Shown: positions 27,726 through 36,535, counted from the stretch's first letter. The stretch: 64,000 nt of DNA from Paenibacillus pasadenensis (GCF_023715725.1 NZ_JAMBOT010000001.1:620001-684000); one strand, 5' to 3'. The notes: generated by a model not told the origin, from the sequence alone. Numbers and translations: made by a program.

Positions 27726-29375
27726 TTACAGCCGGAGGACTCTATGTCCAGAGCAAGGTTCATAGGGCTCGTTCAGCAGAGCGTCCAGCCAGTCTCTTCC
27801 ATAACGGTTAAGGAAATACACCGATGCCAGCACCCGTTCCTGCGGCTTGCGTCCCGGGGCGGCTGAAAGCTCCAGCGCCGCAATCCGGTCCAGCAATATC
27901 CGCTCCCGCGCCTCCAGCGATTGCAGCGCTTTACTTTCCATATAAGAAGCTTCACGGGCGATCCGCTCCCAGTTGGTCCGGCCAAGCTCCTCCAGCCCCC
28001 GTTCAACGCTGGCTGCAAGCTCCAGAGCCGGCCGGTAAACGTCTCTCATCGCGTCAAGCGACTTCTCAAACACTCTCCTGATTTCAGCGGCGCCCCGTTC
28101 ATCCAGCAGCTCCCGCTTCAAATCATCCAATCCGCCCAGCACCTGCTGTAAGGAGAGGGAGAATTCCCGCAGCGACTTATCCGCATGGGGTTCCAGCAGC
28201 GTCGCGCTGAGACGAGGCGTTATAATCGGCATCTGCATGCCGAGAGCTGCAAATGCCGCGCCGGTCTGAGCCCAATAGGCGATTTCGCCCGGCCCCAGCA
28301 CCGTCGAAAGCACCGGAAACAGAAAGTCCTGCATCAGCGGCCGCGTCAGCACGTTGTTGCTGAGACGCTCCGGGTTAGCTTCGGCGAGTGTTAACAGCTC
28401 TTCCCGGCTAAGCGATATAAGCCCTCTGCGGTCACGGAACCGGCTTCCGCTGCGCTGCAGCAGCAGCCGTTCTCCCGCTTTTGGACCGTCTGTGAACAGG
28501 AACAGATTCGCCGCATCTTCAGCGGCTTCGGCCTGCGCTTTGTAGCCAAGCTCCCCGACCTTGCGGGTAGACTCCGCATAAGCTTGCGCCAGCTGCTCCG
28601 ACGATTCCACGAGTCGGCGGAACATCGGCCCTTCAGTCGCCCGCAGCCTCGAGTCATCAGCGTCTGCCAGCAGCAGGCCCGACTCGCCGAACAGTACGTT
28701 CAGCATCGCGGCGAACAGCTCCGTCAGCGTGCAGCAGCTGCCAGCCGCGGCGCGCAGCTCGCGCAGCTGCGCCGGCTTGCGCGGGCTATCCGCCAGCGCG
28801 GCCTCCAGCCCGTCAAGCGCTTGCTGCAGCTCAGTCGGCTCCAGCCGGACACGGCTTACCGACGTCGCCGGACCGGCCGGCCGCCGCAGACTCAGCGTCT
28901 TCAGCTCGGGATCGGGGCCGGCCGACGGCAGTTGTGCCATGCTTGCCTCATCCCAATCATGATCCTCGCCAGCGATCCAGAATACCGGCACGACCGGCAC
29001 GCCAAGCTCGCGGGAGGCGGCGGACGCGGCCTGAATAATCGTGACCGCTTTATACAAAATCATAAGCGGCCCCGTCCACAGCACCGCCTGCTGTCCGCCC
29101 ACAATAACGGGCGCGCCATTCGCCAGCAGCTCCAGATTCCGCGCTGACGCGTCTGAGAGGCCGAACGGCTCCTGAAAAGCGCGCAGCGCCGCCGCCGTTT
29201 GCTGGCTGTCAGCGCGGGAAGCAACGGAGCCGTGCAAATAGTCCAGCCGCCCGCGCCAATGCTGCGGCTCTAGGGGATGGTACCCGAATAGCTTTTCCAA
29301 TTCAGGGTCTTTTCGCTCTATGTATGCATCAGCTAGAGGCTGGCCAAAAGGCAGTTTCATTTTATCCATTAACAT
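27726..29375 (-). CDS. bshC: Bacillithiol biosynthesis cysteine-adding enzyme BshC
   Basis: Last step of bacillithiol synthesis, joining cysteine to GlcN-malate. About 549 aa from ATG at 29375; two more in-frame ATGs (29369, 29360) follow, and GGGAGG lies some 15 bp upstream of the first, so the start is uncertain. VIVGGQQAVLWTGPLMILYKA, VPVFWIAGEDHDWDEAS and DFLFPVLSTVLGPGEIAYWAQ are BshC signatures. A coiled coil occupies the C-terminal third. In B. subtilis bshC (yllA) is directly before mraZ. Confidence 0.93.
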   Translation of the reverse strand: MLMDKMKLPFGQPLADAYIERKDPELEKLFGYHPLEPQHWRGRLDYLHGSVASRADSQQTAAALRAFQEPFGLSDASARNLELLANGAPVIVGGQQAVLWTGPLMILYKAVTIIQAASAASRELGVPVVPVFWIAGEDHDWDEASMAQLPSAGPDPELKTLSLRRPAGPATSVSRVRLEPTELQQALDGLEAALADSPRKPAQLRELRAAAGSCCTLTELFAAMLNVLFGESGLLLADADDSRLRATEGPMFRRLVESSEQLAQAYAESTRKVGELGYKAQAEAAEDAANLFLFTDGPKAGERLLLQRSGSRFRDRRGLISLSREELLTLAEANPERLSNNVLTRPLMQDFLFPVLSTVLGPGEIAYWAQTGAAFAALGMQMPIITPRLSATLLEPHADKSLREFSLSLQQVLGGLDDLKRELLDERGAAEIRRVFEKSLDAMRDVYRPALELAASVERGLEELGRTNWERIAREASYMESKALQSLEARERILLDRIAALELSAAPGRKPQERVLASVYFLNRYGRDWLDALLNEPYEPCSGHRVLRL

Positions 29376-29525
29376 AAGTGCAGACGGCAACCTCCCCGCA
29401 TCCATTCCATCTAACGCTACGATTGTACACAATGACGGATATACCGTCAAAACCGTAACTAAAATTATAACAGATATGGGCAAAAAGTTCCGTAAAAAAA
29501 ACAGGCATCCGGCAGCCCGTCCCGC

Positions 29526-29918
29526 TTACAGCCGGAACATATGCTGCGTAATGCCTGCCGTCATCAGCAAGATATACATGACACCCATGACAAAAAATCC
29601 GGTCCGCCATACGGCGCGGAACAGCTTGCCCGACTCGATCCTGCCGCGTTTGCGGTACTGCATATTGCCAAGCAGTCCCCCGCCAAGCAGCATCAGCAGC
29701 AATATGCCGTACAAACCAAAGGAATTCGAAAAAATCCGGTTAAACAGAACAGCCACGCATCCAATCAGCAGCACGGTTGTCACATCCATCGCCTGCCGGA
29801 ACGCTTTTTTGGAATCGCCGGTTAACCATCGGCTAATTCCGTATACAAGCGCAAATGGAACAAACGGCACAACCGCCAGCAGCGCATATAACGTTTTTAA
29901 GCTCTCCAACAGGTTCAA
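29526..29918 (-). CDS. DUF3397 family membrane protein
   Basis: 130 aa with four predicted membrane segments (about 10-30, 45-63, 68-85, 105-125) and a basic loop YRKRGRIESGK. The size and layout match the Bacillales DUF3397 family, of unknown function, often encoded between panE and bshC as here. It starts 17 bp after panE, so co-transcription is likely. Confidence 0.8.
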   Translation of the reverse strand: MNLLESLKTLYALLAVVPFVPFALVYGISRWLTGDSKKAFRQAMDVTTVLLIGCVAVLFNRIFSNSFGLYGILLLMLLGGGLLGNMQYRKRGRIESGKLFRAVWRTGFFVMGVMYILLMTAGITQHMFRL

Positions 29919-29935
29919 TGCTACATCCGCCCTCC

Positions 29936-30928
29936 CTAACCGTTCAAGGGTTCAAGCGCATTCACCATCGCCGCTGCAGCCTCGTTTAAAGGAGCGGTCA
30001 TGCCGAGCCGCTTGGCTAACCGAGCCACCTCTCCATTAATGCTGCCAACTTCGGTTCTGCGGCCGGCTTTTAGATCCGCCAGCATGGACGAAGTGTTAAG
30101 CGCAGTTTTGCGGCATACATCGAGCAGCCTATCCCATTCGGTCCCAGTTGTTTGCATGCCGGCCCGCAGAAGCACCGCTTCGCTTTCGCGATGGAGGGCT
30201 TGCATAAGCAGCTTCCCTTTAGGATGGGCGGGAAGCTCGCCGTTCCGAATGCCGAATAGAGCCGTCAGCGGGTTTATGACTGCATTTAAAAGCAATTTAT
30301 GGTAAATGCGATTACCCATCTCATTCGACGGCTGCGCCGGAATTCCTGCACGCTCCGCGCATTGCTTCCATTGCTCCAGCAGCGCCTGCTGACCGCTCCC
30401 GGCTGGGTCGGCGATACGCAGCACTTTTTCTTGAACATGCGAGAGCGGCGCCGGTCCGTAAAACAGCTCTCCCGAACCGGTGTGCCGAACAGCGGCAGCG
30501 CCTTCCCGCAGCGCGCCTTCGCTCGTCACCCCGGCATAAAGTCCGGCTCCCGGCAAAATGGCGGCAAGCCGCTCCAGATGGCCGATGCCGTTTTGCAGGC
30601 AAAGCAGCCCGTCTCCTGGACTCAGCAGCAGCTTTAACTGCGCAAGCAGCGGCTCGTCCAATGCGGTTTGCTTGACGGTTAGTATGTACCAGTGCGGCTC
30701 ATCGCTGCGGAGCTCCATCCCATCCGCATGCGCTGCTTCTGCAAGCGTGGACGCTGCGACAAAAGCGGTTTTCTCCTGTTCCTCCATCAACAGCCTTATG
30801 CCGCCACTCGCGAGCTCTTCGGCTTGCTGCCGCGTACGGGTTAACATTCGCACTGGAGCTCCGCCAAGCGACAGCCTTGCCCCGTACAGCATGCCGATCG
30901 CGCCTCCGCCGATAACGGTAATATTCAT
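29936..30928 (-). CDS. panE: 2-dehydropantoate 2-reductase (PanE/YlbQ type)
   Basis: Reduces ketopantoate to pantoate for coenzyme A synthesis, using NADPH. 330 aa from ATG at 30928, preceded by GGGAGG; the longer open frame lacks such a signal. The Rossmann loop is at the start (MNITVIGGGAIGMLYGARLS), then LLCLQNGIGHLERL, TSEGALREG and the C-terminal KLLLNAVINPLTAL with the catalytic Lys. Paralogues act on other keto acids, so the substrate rests on family resemblance. Ortholog of ylbQ by position. Confidence 0.88.
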   Translation of the reverse strand: MNITVIGGGAIGMLYGARLSLGGAPVRMLTRTRQQAEELASGGIRLLMEEQEKTAFVAASTLAEAAHADGMELRSDEPHWYILTVKQTALDEPLLAQLKLLLSPGDGLLCLQNGIGHLERLAAILPGAGLYAGVTSEGALREGAAAVRHTGSGELFYGPAPLSHVQEKVLRIADPAGSGQQALLEQWKQCAERAGIPAQPSNEMGNRIYHKLLLNAVINPLTALFGIRNGELPAHPKGKLLMQALHRESEAVLLRAGMQTTGTEWDRLLDVCRKTALNTSSMLADLKAGRRTEVGSINGEVARLAKRLGMTAPLNEAAAAMVNALEPLNG

Positions 30929-30996
30929 GACCAGCACCTCCCTGTATGCAGGCATTGTATCAGAAGCTGCCCGCTTCCGCACGAGGTCAAATAAAA

Positions 30997-31030
30997 ACAG
31001 CATGCGTCCTTGTTAAGGGCCGCATGCTGT
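30997..31030 (-). terminator. Intrinsic terminator between rsfA and panE
   Basis: 10-bp perfect arms ACAGCATGCG / CGCATGCTGT; TTTTATTTG follows on the minus strand. Separates rsfA from the panE operon. Confidence 0.82.
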
Positions 31031-31038
31031 CTGTAAAA

Positions 31039-31683
31039 TTACTCAATTCGCTCTAGATTGCCGTTTGCATCCATCTTAAAACGCGGGCGAAGCTCTTCAT
31101 CCTCATTCAGCACCGTCAGTCTGCGGGCGCGATCCATAATCTGAATCAGCATTTTGTAATCGTCGTTCACGGACTGATAATCCAGCTGAGCGTGATTTGC
31201 ATCGCGGGACAGCTTTTCATTTTGCTCTCTTAACCCGGCCAGTTCATCCTCGCGCAGCCGCAGCTCTTTTTCCAAGCGGCTGATTTGACGCTGAAGCTCG
31301 CCGTAAGTGGACTTCCATTGCTTGAGATAACGGATTACACCTTCAATGGCGATTGCATCATCCCCAAAGCTCTGCTCCTGGCTGCGGAGCGAATCCGTTT
31401 CCTGCTCCGCTACAGCTGATACATGCGAAGCGACTGCTGTTTGTTTTTTCAAATAATTTCGTTTCTGCCGTTGCTGCTTTGCCAATTGAATGGCTTCTTC
31501 ATACCGTTTGCGCACACAACTGTTCCAACGGAAGCCGCAAGCCGCGGGGGTGCGGGAGATTCGTTCGCCTACTTCCTCGAACGCTCCGAGCTGGGTTCCC
31601 CCTTCACGAATATGTCTTAGTGTCACCTCGGCGAGAATCAGATCGTCGTCCGGGCTCCATGCATCTTGCCTGACTGCTGTCAT
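31039..31683 (-). CDS. rsfA: RsfA-type Myb/SANT-like sporulation regulator
   Basis: 214 aa. The N-terminal Myb-like domain (DAWSPDDDLILAEVTLRHIREGG, then FEEVGERISRTPAACGFRWN) matches RsfA, a prespore-specific regulator tuning sigma-F genes in B. subtilis (ylbO). A long coiled coil follows (about 115-170). RBS AGGAGG lies ahead of the start. It is in the ylbO position relative to ylbQ/panE and bshC. Confidence 0.9.
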   Translation of the reverse strand: MTAVRQDAWSPDDDLILAEVTLRHIREGGTQLGAFEEVGERISRTPAACGFRWNSCVRKRYEEAIQLAKQQRQKRNYLKKQTAVASHVSAVAEQETDSLRSQEQSFGDDAIAIEGVIRYLKQWKSTYGELQRQISRLEKELRLREDELAGLREQNEKLSRDANHAQLDYQSVNDDYKMLIQIMDRARRLTVLNEDEELRPRFKMDANGNLERIE

Positions 31684-31933
31684 GCTCGCTACAACCTCCT
31701 AACGTAAACGCGCTTTCTTTCACTCTATGCCCTCCCAGGAGTTCATAGAATCTATTGATACTAAAATGTATATCCATTATTTGCTTGGCTCATACATATT
31801 ACTGCCTTCAAAGGGAAAGGATATGACCGTGTTAACGGACAAGCTGCCTGAACGGCCTATTTTTAATCCAGCGGACGGGCTATTCTGTGGCGAATCCATG
31901 GACAAATTATGACAGCTTCCACCGGGAAAGCGG
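31684..31933. other. Intergenic DNA between divergent rsfA and the DUF2626 gene
   Basis: AT-richer stretch. A 61-codon open frame (31727-31912, +) is present, but it lacks a ribosome binding site and family features, so I do not call it. It should contain the rsfA promoter. Confidence 0.5.
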
Positions 31934-31962
31934 TTTACAGTATTTGACCAAAACGCTATAAT
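31934..31962 (+). promoter_or_regulatory. Sigma-A promoter for the DUF2626 gene
   Basis: TTTACA (31934-31939), 17-bp spacer, TATAAT (31957-31962), about 45 bp before the start codon: close to consensus. Confidence 0.8.
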
Positions 31963-32007
31963 GTTCTTTAGCATACATCTGGTCAGAGTGAGAGGGGGAT
32001 TTCTTCC

Positions 32008-32244
32008 ATGGCGCGCATGTTCCGCGTACTCGGTTTCTGGTGTCTTGTAATCGCCCTCATGGCATTTGCAGGGCATATGACCGAGTTTTCGCTTTTGTTT
32101 TTCTTCCAGGCTATCGCCTTCTTCTTCTTGGGCTACCTGAACTTTACCGAACGTACGTACATACTGATGTTCTGGGCGTATATGATCTTGTCTTTCCTGG
32201 GCTTCAGTTACTGGACCATTTTCAAAATGGACCTGCCGTTCTAA
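32008..32244 (+). CDS. DUF2626 family membrane protein (YqgY-like)
   Basis: 78 aa, almost entirely hydrophobic with three predicted membrane segments and aromatic-rich stretches (FFFQAIAFFFLGYLNFTERTY). The size and the MARMFRVLGFWCLVIALMAF start match DUF2626, a conserved Bacillales family of unknown function. RBS AGAGGGGG. Its own near-consensus promoter is just upstream. Confidence 0.88.
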   Translation: MARMFRVLGFWCLVIALMAFAGHMTEFSLLFFFQAIAFFFLGYLNFTERTYILMFWAYMILSFLGFSYWTIFKMDLPF

Positions 32245-32278
32245 GCGACGCTTTTTCCGAGCGCCGAATAAGGACAAA

Positions 32279-32316
32279 CCCGACAACCGTCAGGCATTCG
32301 CCCGGCGGTTGTTTGC
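32279..32316 (+). terminator. Possible weak terminator after DUF2626 gene
   Basis: Arms ACAACCG (32283-32289) and CGGTTGT (32306-32312) with a partly paired inner stem, followed by TTTGCATTC; a short T tract, so weak. Confidence 0.45.
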
Positions 32317-32382
32317 ATTCCAAGGGTCGCGGCGGCATAGGGTAAAAGACAACCGGACAAGAGGAGGGAGCCTGCACATCCG

Positions 32383-33513
32383 ATGCAAATACGTTTATAC
32401 GCCCGGCTGCTTGTCTCGCTAACTCTCCTTGCCCTGCTGACCTCATCCGTCGACGGGACCGGGCTGCTGCTCGGACCAGATGCCCGGCTGGCTTGGGCTG
32501 AGCCGGCGAATCAATCCGGAGCGGACGATACGGACCGGGAGCTTTTGGAGAAAAGCCTGACTATCGTTGAAATCAATCGGGAGCTGCAGCGGACTCAGAG
32601 CCGCCGAGCCGTAGTTCAGCAGCAGATGGACTCCAACCGCAGCCAGCTGGCAGCGGAGGAGCTTCGGCTCCAATCACGCAAAAAAAAGGCGGGCGACGCT
32701 TTAGCTGATTATTATATGGGCAAGCAAGAGCGGCTTTTAGGCGCTCTGCTGCATGTAAAAAGCCTGGCCGAGCTGCTTCGCGCGCTAGATTACATGGATG
32801 TGATGGCCCGGAGCGACAGGCGGGCTATAGACGAATACCGCAGCCGTGCGCAGAAGCTTCGCAACGGTTATGCCGAGCTGGAGAAGCGGCAATCGGAGCT
32901 GGATGAGCTGGAGCGCACCCTTCTTGCCCGCCGTCAGCGCCAGCAAACTTTGCAAAGGCAGCTTGAAGACGGAATCGACGGAAGCAGTAACCCAGACGAG
33001 CTGCGCGGGCAGATTGGAGAGCTGCAGCAGCTTTGGGAATCGGAAGGACGCGACAAGCTGAGGACTTACTTCCGGGCGCTGGCCAAGGCGATGAACAAAC
33101 TGCCGGACTGGCTCCAAGATAACCCGGATTATTTAAAGCTGGATAAGTCAGGCTACACGCTTAAGCTGCCGGACAAAGCGCTTAACCAATTTATTCAGGA
33201 GCAGGACCCCACCTTAAGCTCATTCAGCTTCCGCTTTGAAAACGGAGAGGTTATCGCTTCGGGCAGCAAAGGCAATCTGCGGCTGGAAGCATCCGGCCGT
33301 TACGAGGTCGTGGAGGAGCCGAAAAACGGCATCCGCTTCCGCATTACCGAGCTGAGCTTCAACGGCTTGAAGCTGCCGCAGGAGACGGTTGACGAATTGG
33401 AGAAGTCGTTTAACCTGGGCTTTTATCCTGGCAAGTTTGTTTCCTTTTTACGGATCGATTCTGTGGCGATCGAGGAGTCGTCGCTTGTGCTTCGATTTAA
33501 GTTTTCATTTTAA
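32383..33513 (+). CDS. Secreted coiled-coil protein, function unknown
   Basis: 376 aa. Signal peptide at about 1-40 (LYARLLVSLTLLALLTSS, then a probable cleavage after ARLAWA). Residues 50-225 form long coiled coils interrupted by YYMGKQERLLGALLHVKSLAELLRALDYMDVM, the hinge pattern of PcsB/CwlO-like hydrolase N-domains. The C-terminal 130 residues are a predicted beta domain (YTLKLPDKALNQFIQ to RFKFSF) with no peptidase motif. Wall-associated role is an inference. GAGGAGGG lies 15 bp before the ATG, rather far. Ends just before repeat copy C. Confidence 0.75.
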   Translation: MQIRLYARLLVSLTLLALLTSSVDGTGLLLGPDARLAWAEPANQSGADDTDRELLEKSLTIVEINRELQRTQSRRAVVQQQMDSNRSQLAAEELRLQSRKKKAGDALADYYMGKQERLLGALLHVKSLAELLRALDYMDVMARSDRRAIDEYRSRAQKLRNGYAELEKRQSELDELERTLLARRQRQQTLQRQLEDGIDGSSNPDELRGQIGELQQLWESEGRDKLRTYFRALAKAMNKLPDWLQDNPDYLKLDKSGYTLKLPDKALNQFIQEQDPTLSSFSFRFENGEVIASGSKGNLRLEASGRYEVVEEPKNGIRFRITELSFNGLKLPQETVDELEKSFNLGFYPGKFVSFLRIDSVAIEESSLVLRFKFSF

Positions 33514-33530
33514 GTGAAAATGAAAAGACG

Positions 33531-33690
33531 GGTGAAACAAGCAGGCGCTGCGCCAAAGCTCGGCCCTCCGATCGCTGTTGACCTCGGAATTCCTTGAATT
33601 CAACCTCTCATCGAGGTAGAATTCCGACGTCAAAGGCGAACGCTGACGCTTCTCCGGGCTCGAGCCTTTGGCTCCGCTGCGCGTTTCACC
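33531..33690. repeat. Dispersed intergenic repeat, copy C (160 bp, inverted ends)
   Basis: Starts GGTGAAAC and ends GTTTCACC, a perfect 8-bp inverted terminal pair. Core blocks are shared in order with copy A (9431-9560). The middle has its own stem (GGAATTCC and GAATTCC around an AACCTCTCATCGAGGT hairpin) where copy A has a different sequence with the same pairing pattern, which suggests structure is kept. Confidence 0.87.
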
Positions 33691-33703
33691 GTTTATAATC
33701 GCG

Positions 33704-33743
33704 CACCAAAAAGGCGTCCCTCCATCGGAACGCCTTTTTGGTG
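33704..33743. terminator. Bidirectional intrinsic terminator
   Basis: Perfect 14-bp arms CACCAAAAAGGCGT / ACGCCTTTTTGGTG with a 12-nt loop, between convergent genes ending at 33513 (+) and 33793 (-). Confidence 0.88.
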
Positions 33744-33792
33744 TTTATTTATGTAACCAGCGTAATCTCGCCGGTTACGCAACAGGCCGCCG

Positions 33793-35028
33793 TCATGCCT
33801 TTAAGAAGCGGCCCCAGTCCTCAGCAAGCTGATCGGCGCTGCCGGAGCCTCCCGGGGCCCAATAAGCCAGCCAAAGCGATTGGAAGACCGCAAGCTGCTC
33901 CGGGTTAAGCCGCTTCCCCTCTGCGTCAGATTCGTTCTGAAACATCAGTTTGCGCCAAGCAGCCGGCGGATAACGGCTGTCTTTCGTTAACGTGGCAGCC
34001 GTGTACAAGGCCGGGTTCGAAGGCAGCCTGCCCCCTTCCAGAAACAGCTGCTCCTGCGCCTGCTGCGACGTCATTGCCGTCACCCAGGAAGCGGCGGCGG
34101 CCGTGTATTCCGTGTCCGAGAAAAGGACAAAGCTGAAACCGTTACGGGCGTATGCTCCTCCGCCGCTGCCAATTGCGAGCTGCGTCTCAACCTGCTCCGC
34201 CAGCCCTTGCTGCTTTCGAAAATACGACCACGGTACAACTGCCGACAGGCTTCGCCCTTGCTGAAGCTGTTTCACAGCGTCTTCGGGAGTCGCCGCCGGA
34301 GCGAGCATAGCCGCACCGCCTTGTGCCGAGGAGCTCAGCGCAGCCTGAGACAGCTCCGGTTTCATCGCTGCCCCTTCGCCATGCCAATAGTCGAGCCATG
34401 CCAGTGCGCCCCTCCCATCCTTGCTGCTGACCGAGGCTGCAGCCAGATTGGGATGGAGATTTTTGAAGTGAGTCAACTCCTGCCAGTTGGCGGGCGGATG
34501 TTTTAACCCGGATTGCTGTAGAAGCTGCTTGCTCCACAGCAGCACCAGCGGGTCTTCTCCAGCCGGAACTCCCCACCAGTAGCTCCGCCACCTCAATTCG
34601 TAAGCAAAGGGATCATGCCCGGAGTCTCCCGGGGACATCTCACCGCCTGACGGAGAGACGAACCCGTCCACTGGCAGCAGCTTTCCAGCCGAGGCCAGAG
34701 AAATGACTTCATCGTTCGGAACAAGCTTAATATCTTGCCGATCGTTTTCAGGACCATTTATCGTAACCCGCCAGTTCGGATGTTTGTTCATCCACTCGTC
34801 GCTTAGACGTTGGATCAGTTCCACATAGGCTTCATCCGCGTTAACGCTTACATATAAATGGGCTGGCAGCTTGTCCTGCTCCGTGTCAGTCGCTTGCGCC
34901 GATCCATCGGGACTATTCTCAGCCGCTTGAGGCAAAAAAGCCGTAGGTGCCGGCCCTTCCTGTATAAGCAGCAGAAGCGCCCAGACAACAACCGCTCCAG
35001 GAAGAATCAACCATTTTTTGCGACCCAG
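33793..35028 (-). CDS. Orphan extracellular solute-binding protein, probable CTG start
   Basis: Family 1-like binding protein (about 411 aa) with no permease or ATPase genes nearby. A perfect AAGGAGG (35043-35037) lies 8 bp before an in-frame CTG at 35028; that start gives MGRKKWLILPGAVVVWALLLL, a good signal anchor. The next in-frame start, TTG at 35010, is 26 bp from the signal and drops the basic residues; no in-frame ATG fits. There is no lipobox Cys, so it may stay as a membrane-anchored sensor subunit. NGPENDRQDIKLVPNDEV and DPFAYELRWRSYWWGVPAGEDPLVLLWSK fit the family. Confidence 0.78.
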   Translation of the reverse strand: MGRKKWLILPGAVVVWALLLLIQEGPAPTAFLPQAAENSPDGSAQATDTEQDKLPAHLYVSVNADEAYVELIQRLSDEWMNKHPNWRVTINGPENDRQDIKLVPNDEVISLASAGKLLPVDGFVSPSGGEMSPGDSGHDPFAYELRWRSYWWGVPAGEDPLVLLWSKQLLQQSGLKHPPANWQELTHFKNLHPNLAAASVSSKDGRGALAWLDYWHGEGAAMKPELSQAALSSSAQGGAAMLAPAATPEDAVKQLQQGRSLSAVVPWSYFRKQQGLAEQVETQLAIGSGGGAYARNGFSFVLFSDTEYTAAAASWVTAMTSQQAQEQLFLEGGRLPSNPALYTAATLTKDSRYPPAAWRKLMFQNESDAEGKRLNPEQLAVFQSLWLAYWAPGGSGSADQLAEDWGRFLKA

Positions 35029-35143
35029 GATTGCTCCCTCCTTGAGTGTCCTCCCCTTCTATATTCTTTTATCCTAACAAAAATATCGTGGCTTGTCTTG
35101 TCCAAATAGCGAAAAAGCGATTCATTTGCAGTATGGAAGTGAT

Positions 35144-35190
35144 GAAAAACAGGCCGAAAGCTTCATTTGTCATGAAGCCTTCGGCCTAAC
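35144..35190 (-). terminator. Intrinsic terminator after phoH
   Basis: Arms AGGCCGAAAGCTTCAT (35151-35166) and ATGAAGCCTTCGGCCT (35172-35187) with one mismatch; GTTTTTCATC follows on the minus strand. Confidence 0.85.
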
Positions 35191-35203
35191 TGTGCTTAAA
35201 GGC

Positions 35204-36535
35204 TTACAGCAAATCCGCTGCGAGCTGCGCCAGCCTGGAGCGTTCTCCCTTTTCCAGGTTAATATGGCCGCTTAGCCCCTCTTGTTTGAAGCTCTCCACG
35301 ATATGCGAAAGTCCGTTGCTCATGGAGTCCAAATACGGATGATCGATCTGTTCAGGGTCGCCCATCAGGACGATTTTGCTCCCTTCCCCGACGCGAGAGA
35401 CGATCGTTTTGACCTCATGACGGCTCAAATTCTGCGCCTCGTCAATAATGATGAACTGGCCTGGAATAGAACGGCCGCGTATATACGTGAGCGCTTCAAC
35501 TTGAATGCTGCCCAAGCCCATTAGGATTTTATCAATATCCCCGGATTTTTTCGTATCGAACAAATACTCCAGGTTATCATAGATCGGCTGCATCCAAGGC
35601 CGCAGCTTTTCGTCCTTTTCGCCCGGCAAATATCCGATATCCTTGCCCATCGGCACAACCGGACGTGCAATCAGCAGTTTTTTGTATTTATGCTCATCCT
35701 CCGTTTTAAGCAGCCCTGCCGCCAGCGCGAGCAGCGTTTTACCGGTGCCGGCCTTCCCTGTCAGCGTCACGAGCGGGATATCGTCGTTCAGCAGAAGCTC
35801 CAGCGCCATTCTCTGTTGAGCGTTGCGGGCTGTAATGCCCCATACGGGATCATTGCTCAAGTAAAGAGGCTCTAACCGCGAGCCGTCCTGGCTCACCTTT
35901 AGCAGGGCGCTTTTGGAAGTTCCTAACTCGTCGCGCAAAATAATGAATTCGTTTGGATGCAGACGGGACGACATCTGCAGGCTTTTGACGTTGAGAAAAC
36001 GGTAGGAGTAAAATTCATCAATTATAGACGGATGCACAAACAGCGTCGCCGTTCCGGTGTAAACATCGGAAGGCTCGACAACTCGATCCGACAGGTAATC
36101 CTCCGCTTGCAAACCAAGCACATCGGCCTTGATTCGTACGAGCACATCTTTGCTGACGAGCACTACGTCGCGAAGGGAGCCCTTCTCTGCTTCTTCGATA
36201 TGATAATTCAGGGCGACGGCCAAGATGCGGTTATCGTTGGACATTTCCCCGAACATTTCTTGAACGCGGACAAAACTTCGGTGGTTCAGCTCCACGCGGA
36301 GCACACCGCCGCCGGGTGTCGGTATACCTTCGTGCAGACGGCCGTTTTCCCTCATTCCGTCTAACAGACGGGATATATGCCGGGCGTTGCGGCCGAGCTC
36401 GTCGGCAAGCCTCTTTTTGGAGTCGATTTCCTCCAGAACAACAGCAGGGATTATGACCTCGTTGTCGGTAAAGGCGAAAATCGCATGCGGATCATGAAGC
36501 AGCACATTCGTATCCAATACGAAGATTTTGGTCAT
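35204..36535 (-). CDS. PIN domain-PhoH ATPase fusion (YlaK type)
   Basis: 443 aa from ATG at 36535, preceded by AGGAGGGG. The N-terminal PIN nuclease fold (1-140) shows VLDTNVLLHD, VVLEEIDSKK and SNDNRILAVAL-type acidic residues (NDNRILAVA); the C-terminal PhoH ATPase has Walker A GKAGTGKTLLALA near residue 245 and FIIIDEAQNLS as Walker B. PIN-PhoH proteins are RNA helicase/nucleases. Position beside ylaJ, ylaH and typA matches B. subtilis ylaK. Confidence 0.94.
   Translation of the reverse strand: MTKIFVLDTNVLLHDPHAIFAFTDNEVIIPAVVLEEIDSKKRLADELGRNARHISRLLDGMRENGRLHEGIPTPGGGVLRVELNHRSFVRVQEMFGEMSNDNRILAVALNYHIEEAEKGSLRDVVLVSKDVLVRIKADVLGLQAEDYLSDRVVEPSDVYTGTATLFVHPSIIDEFYSYRFLNVKSLQMSSRLHPNEFIILRDELGTSKSALLKVSQDGSRLEPLYLSNDPVWGITARNAQQRMALELLLNDDIPLVTLTGKAGTGKTLLALAAGLLKTEDEHKYKKLLIARPVVPMGKDIGYLPGEKDEKLRPWMQPIYDNLEYLFDTKKSGDIDKILMGLGSIQVEALTYIRGRSIPGQFIIIDEAQNLSRHEVKTIVSRVGEGSKIVLMGDPEQIDHPYLDSMSNGLSHIVESFKQEGLSGHINLEKGERSRLAQLAADLL

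Noticed and set aside
26367..27866. 499-codon open frame opposite ahcY
   Set aside because: ahcY on the minus strand is unmistakable; the antisense frame crosses into bshC and lacks a start signal.
31727..31912. 61-codon frame between rsfA and DUF2626
   Set aside because: No ribosome binding site, no family features, and its end adjoins the DUF2626 promoter.
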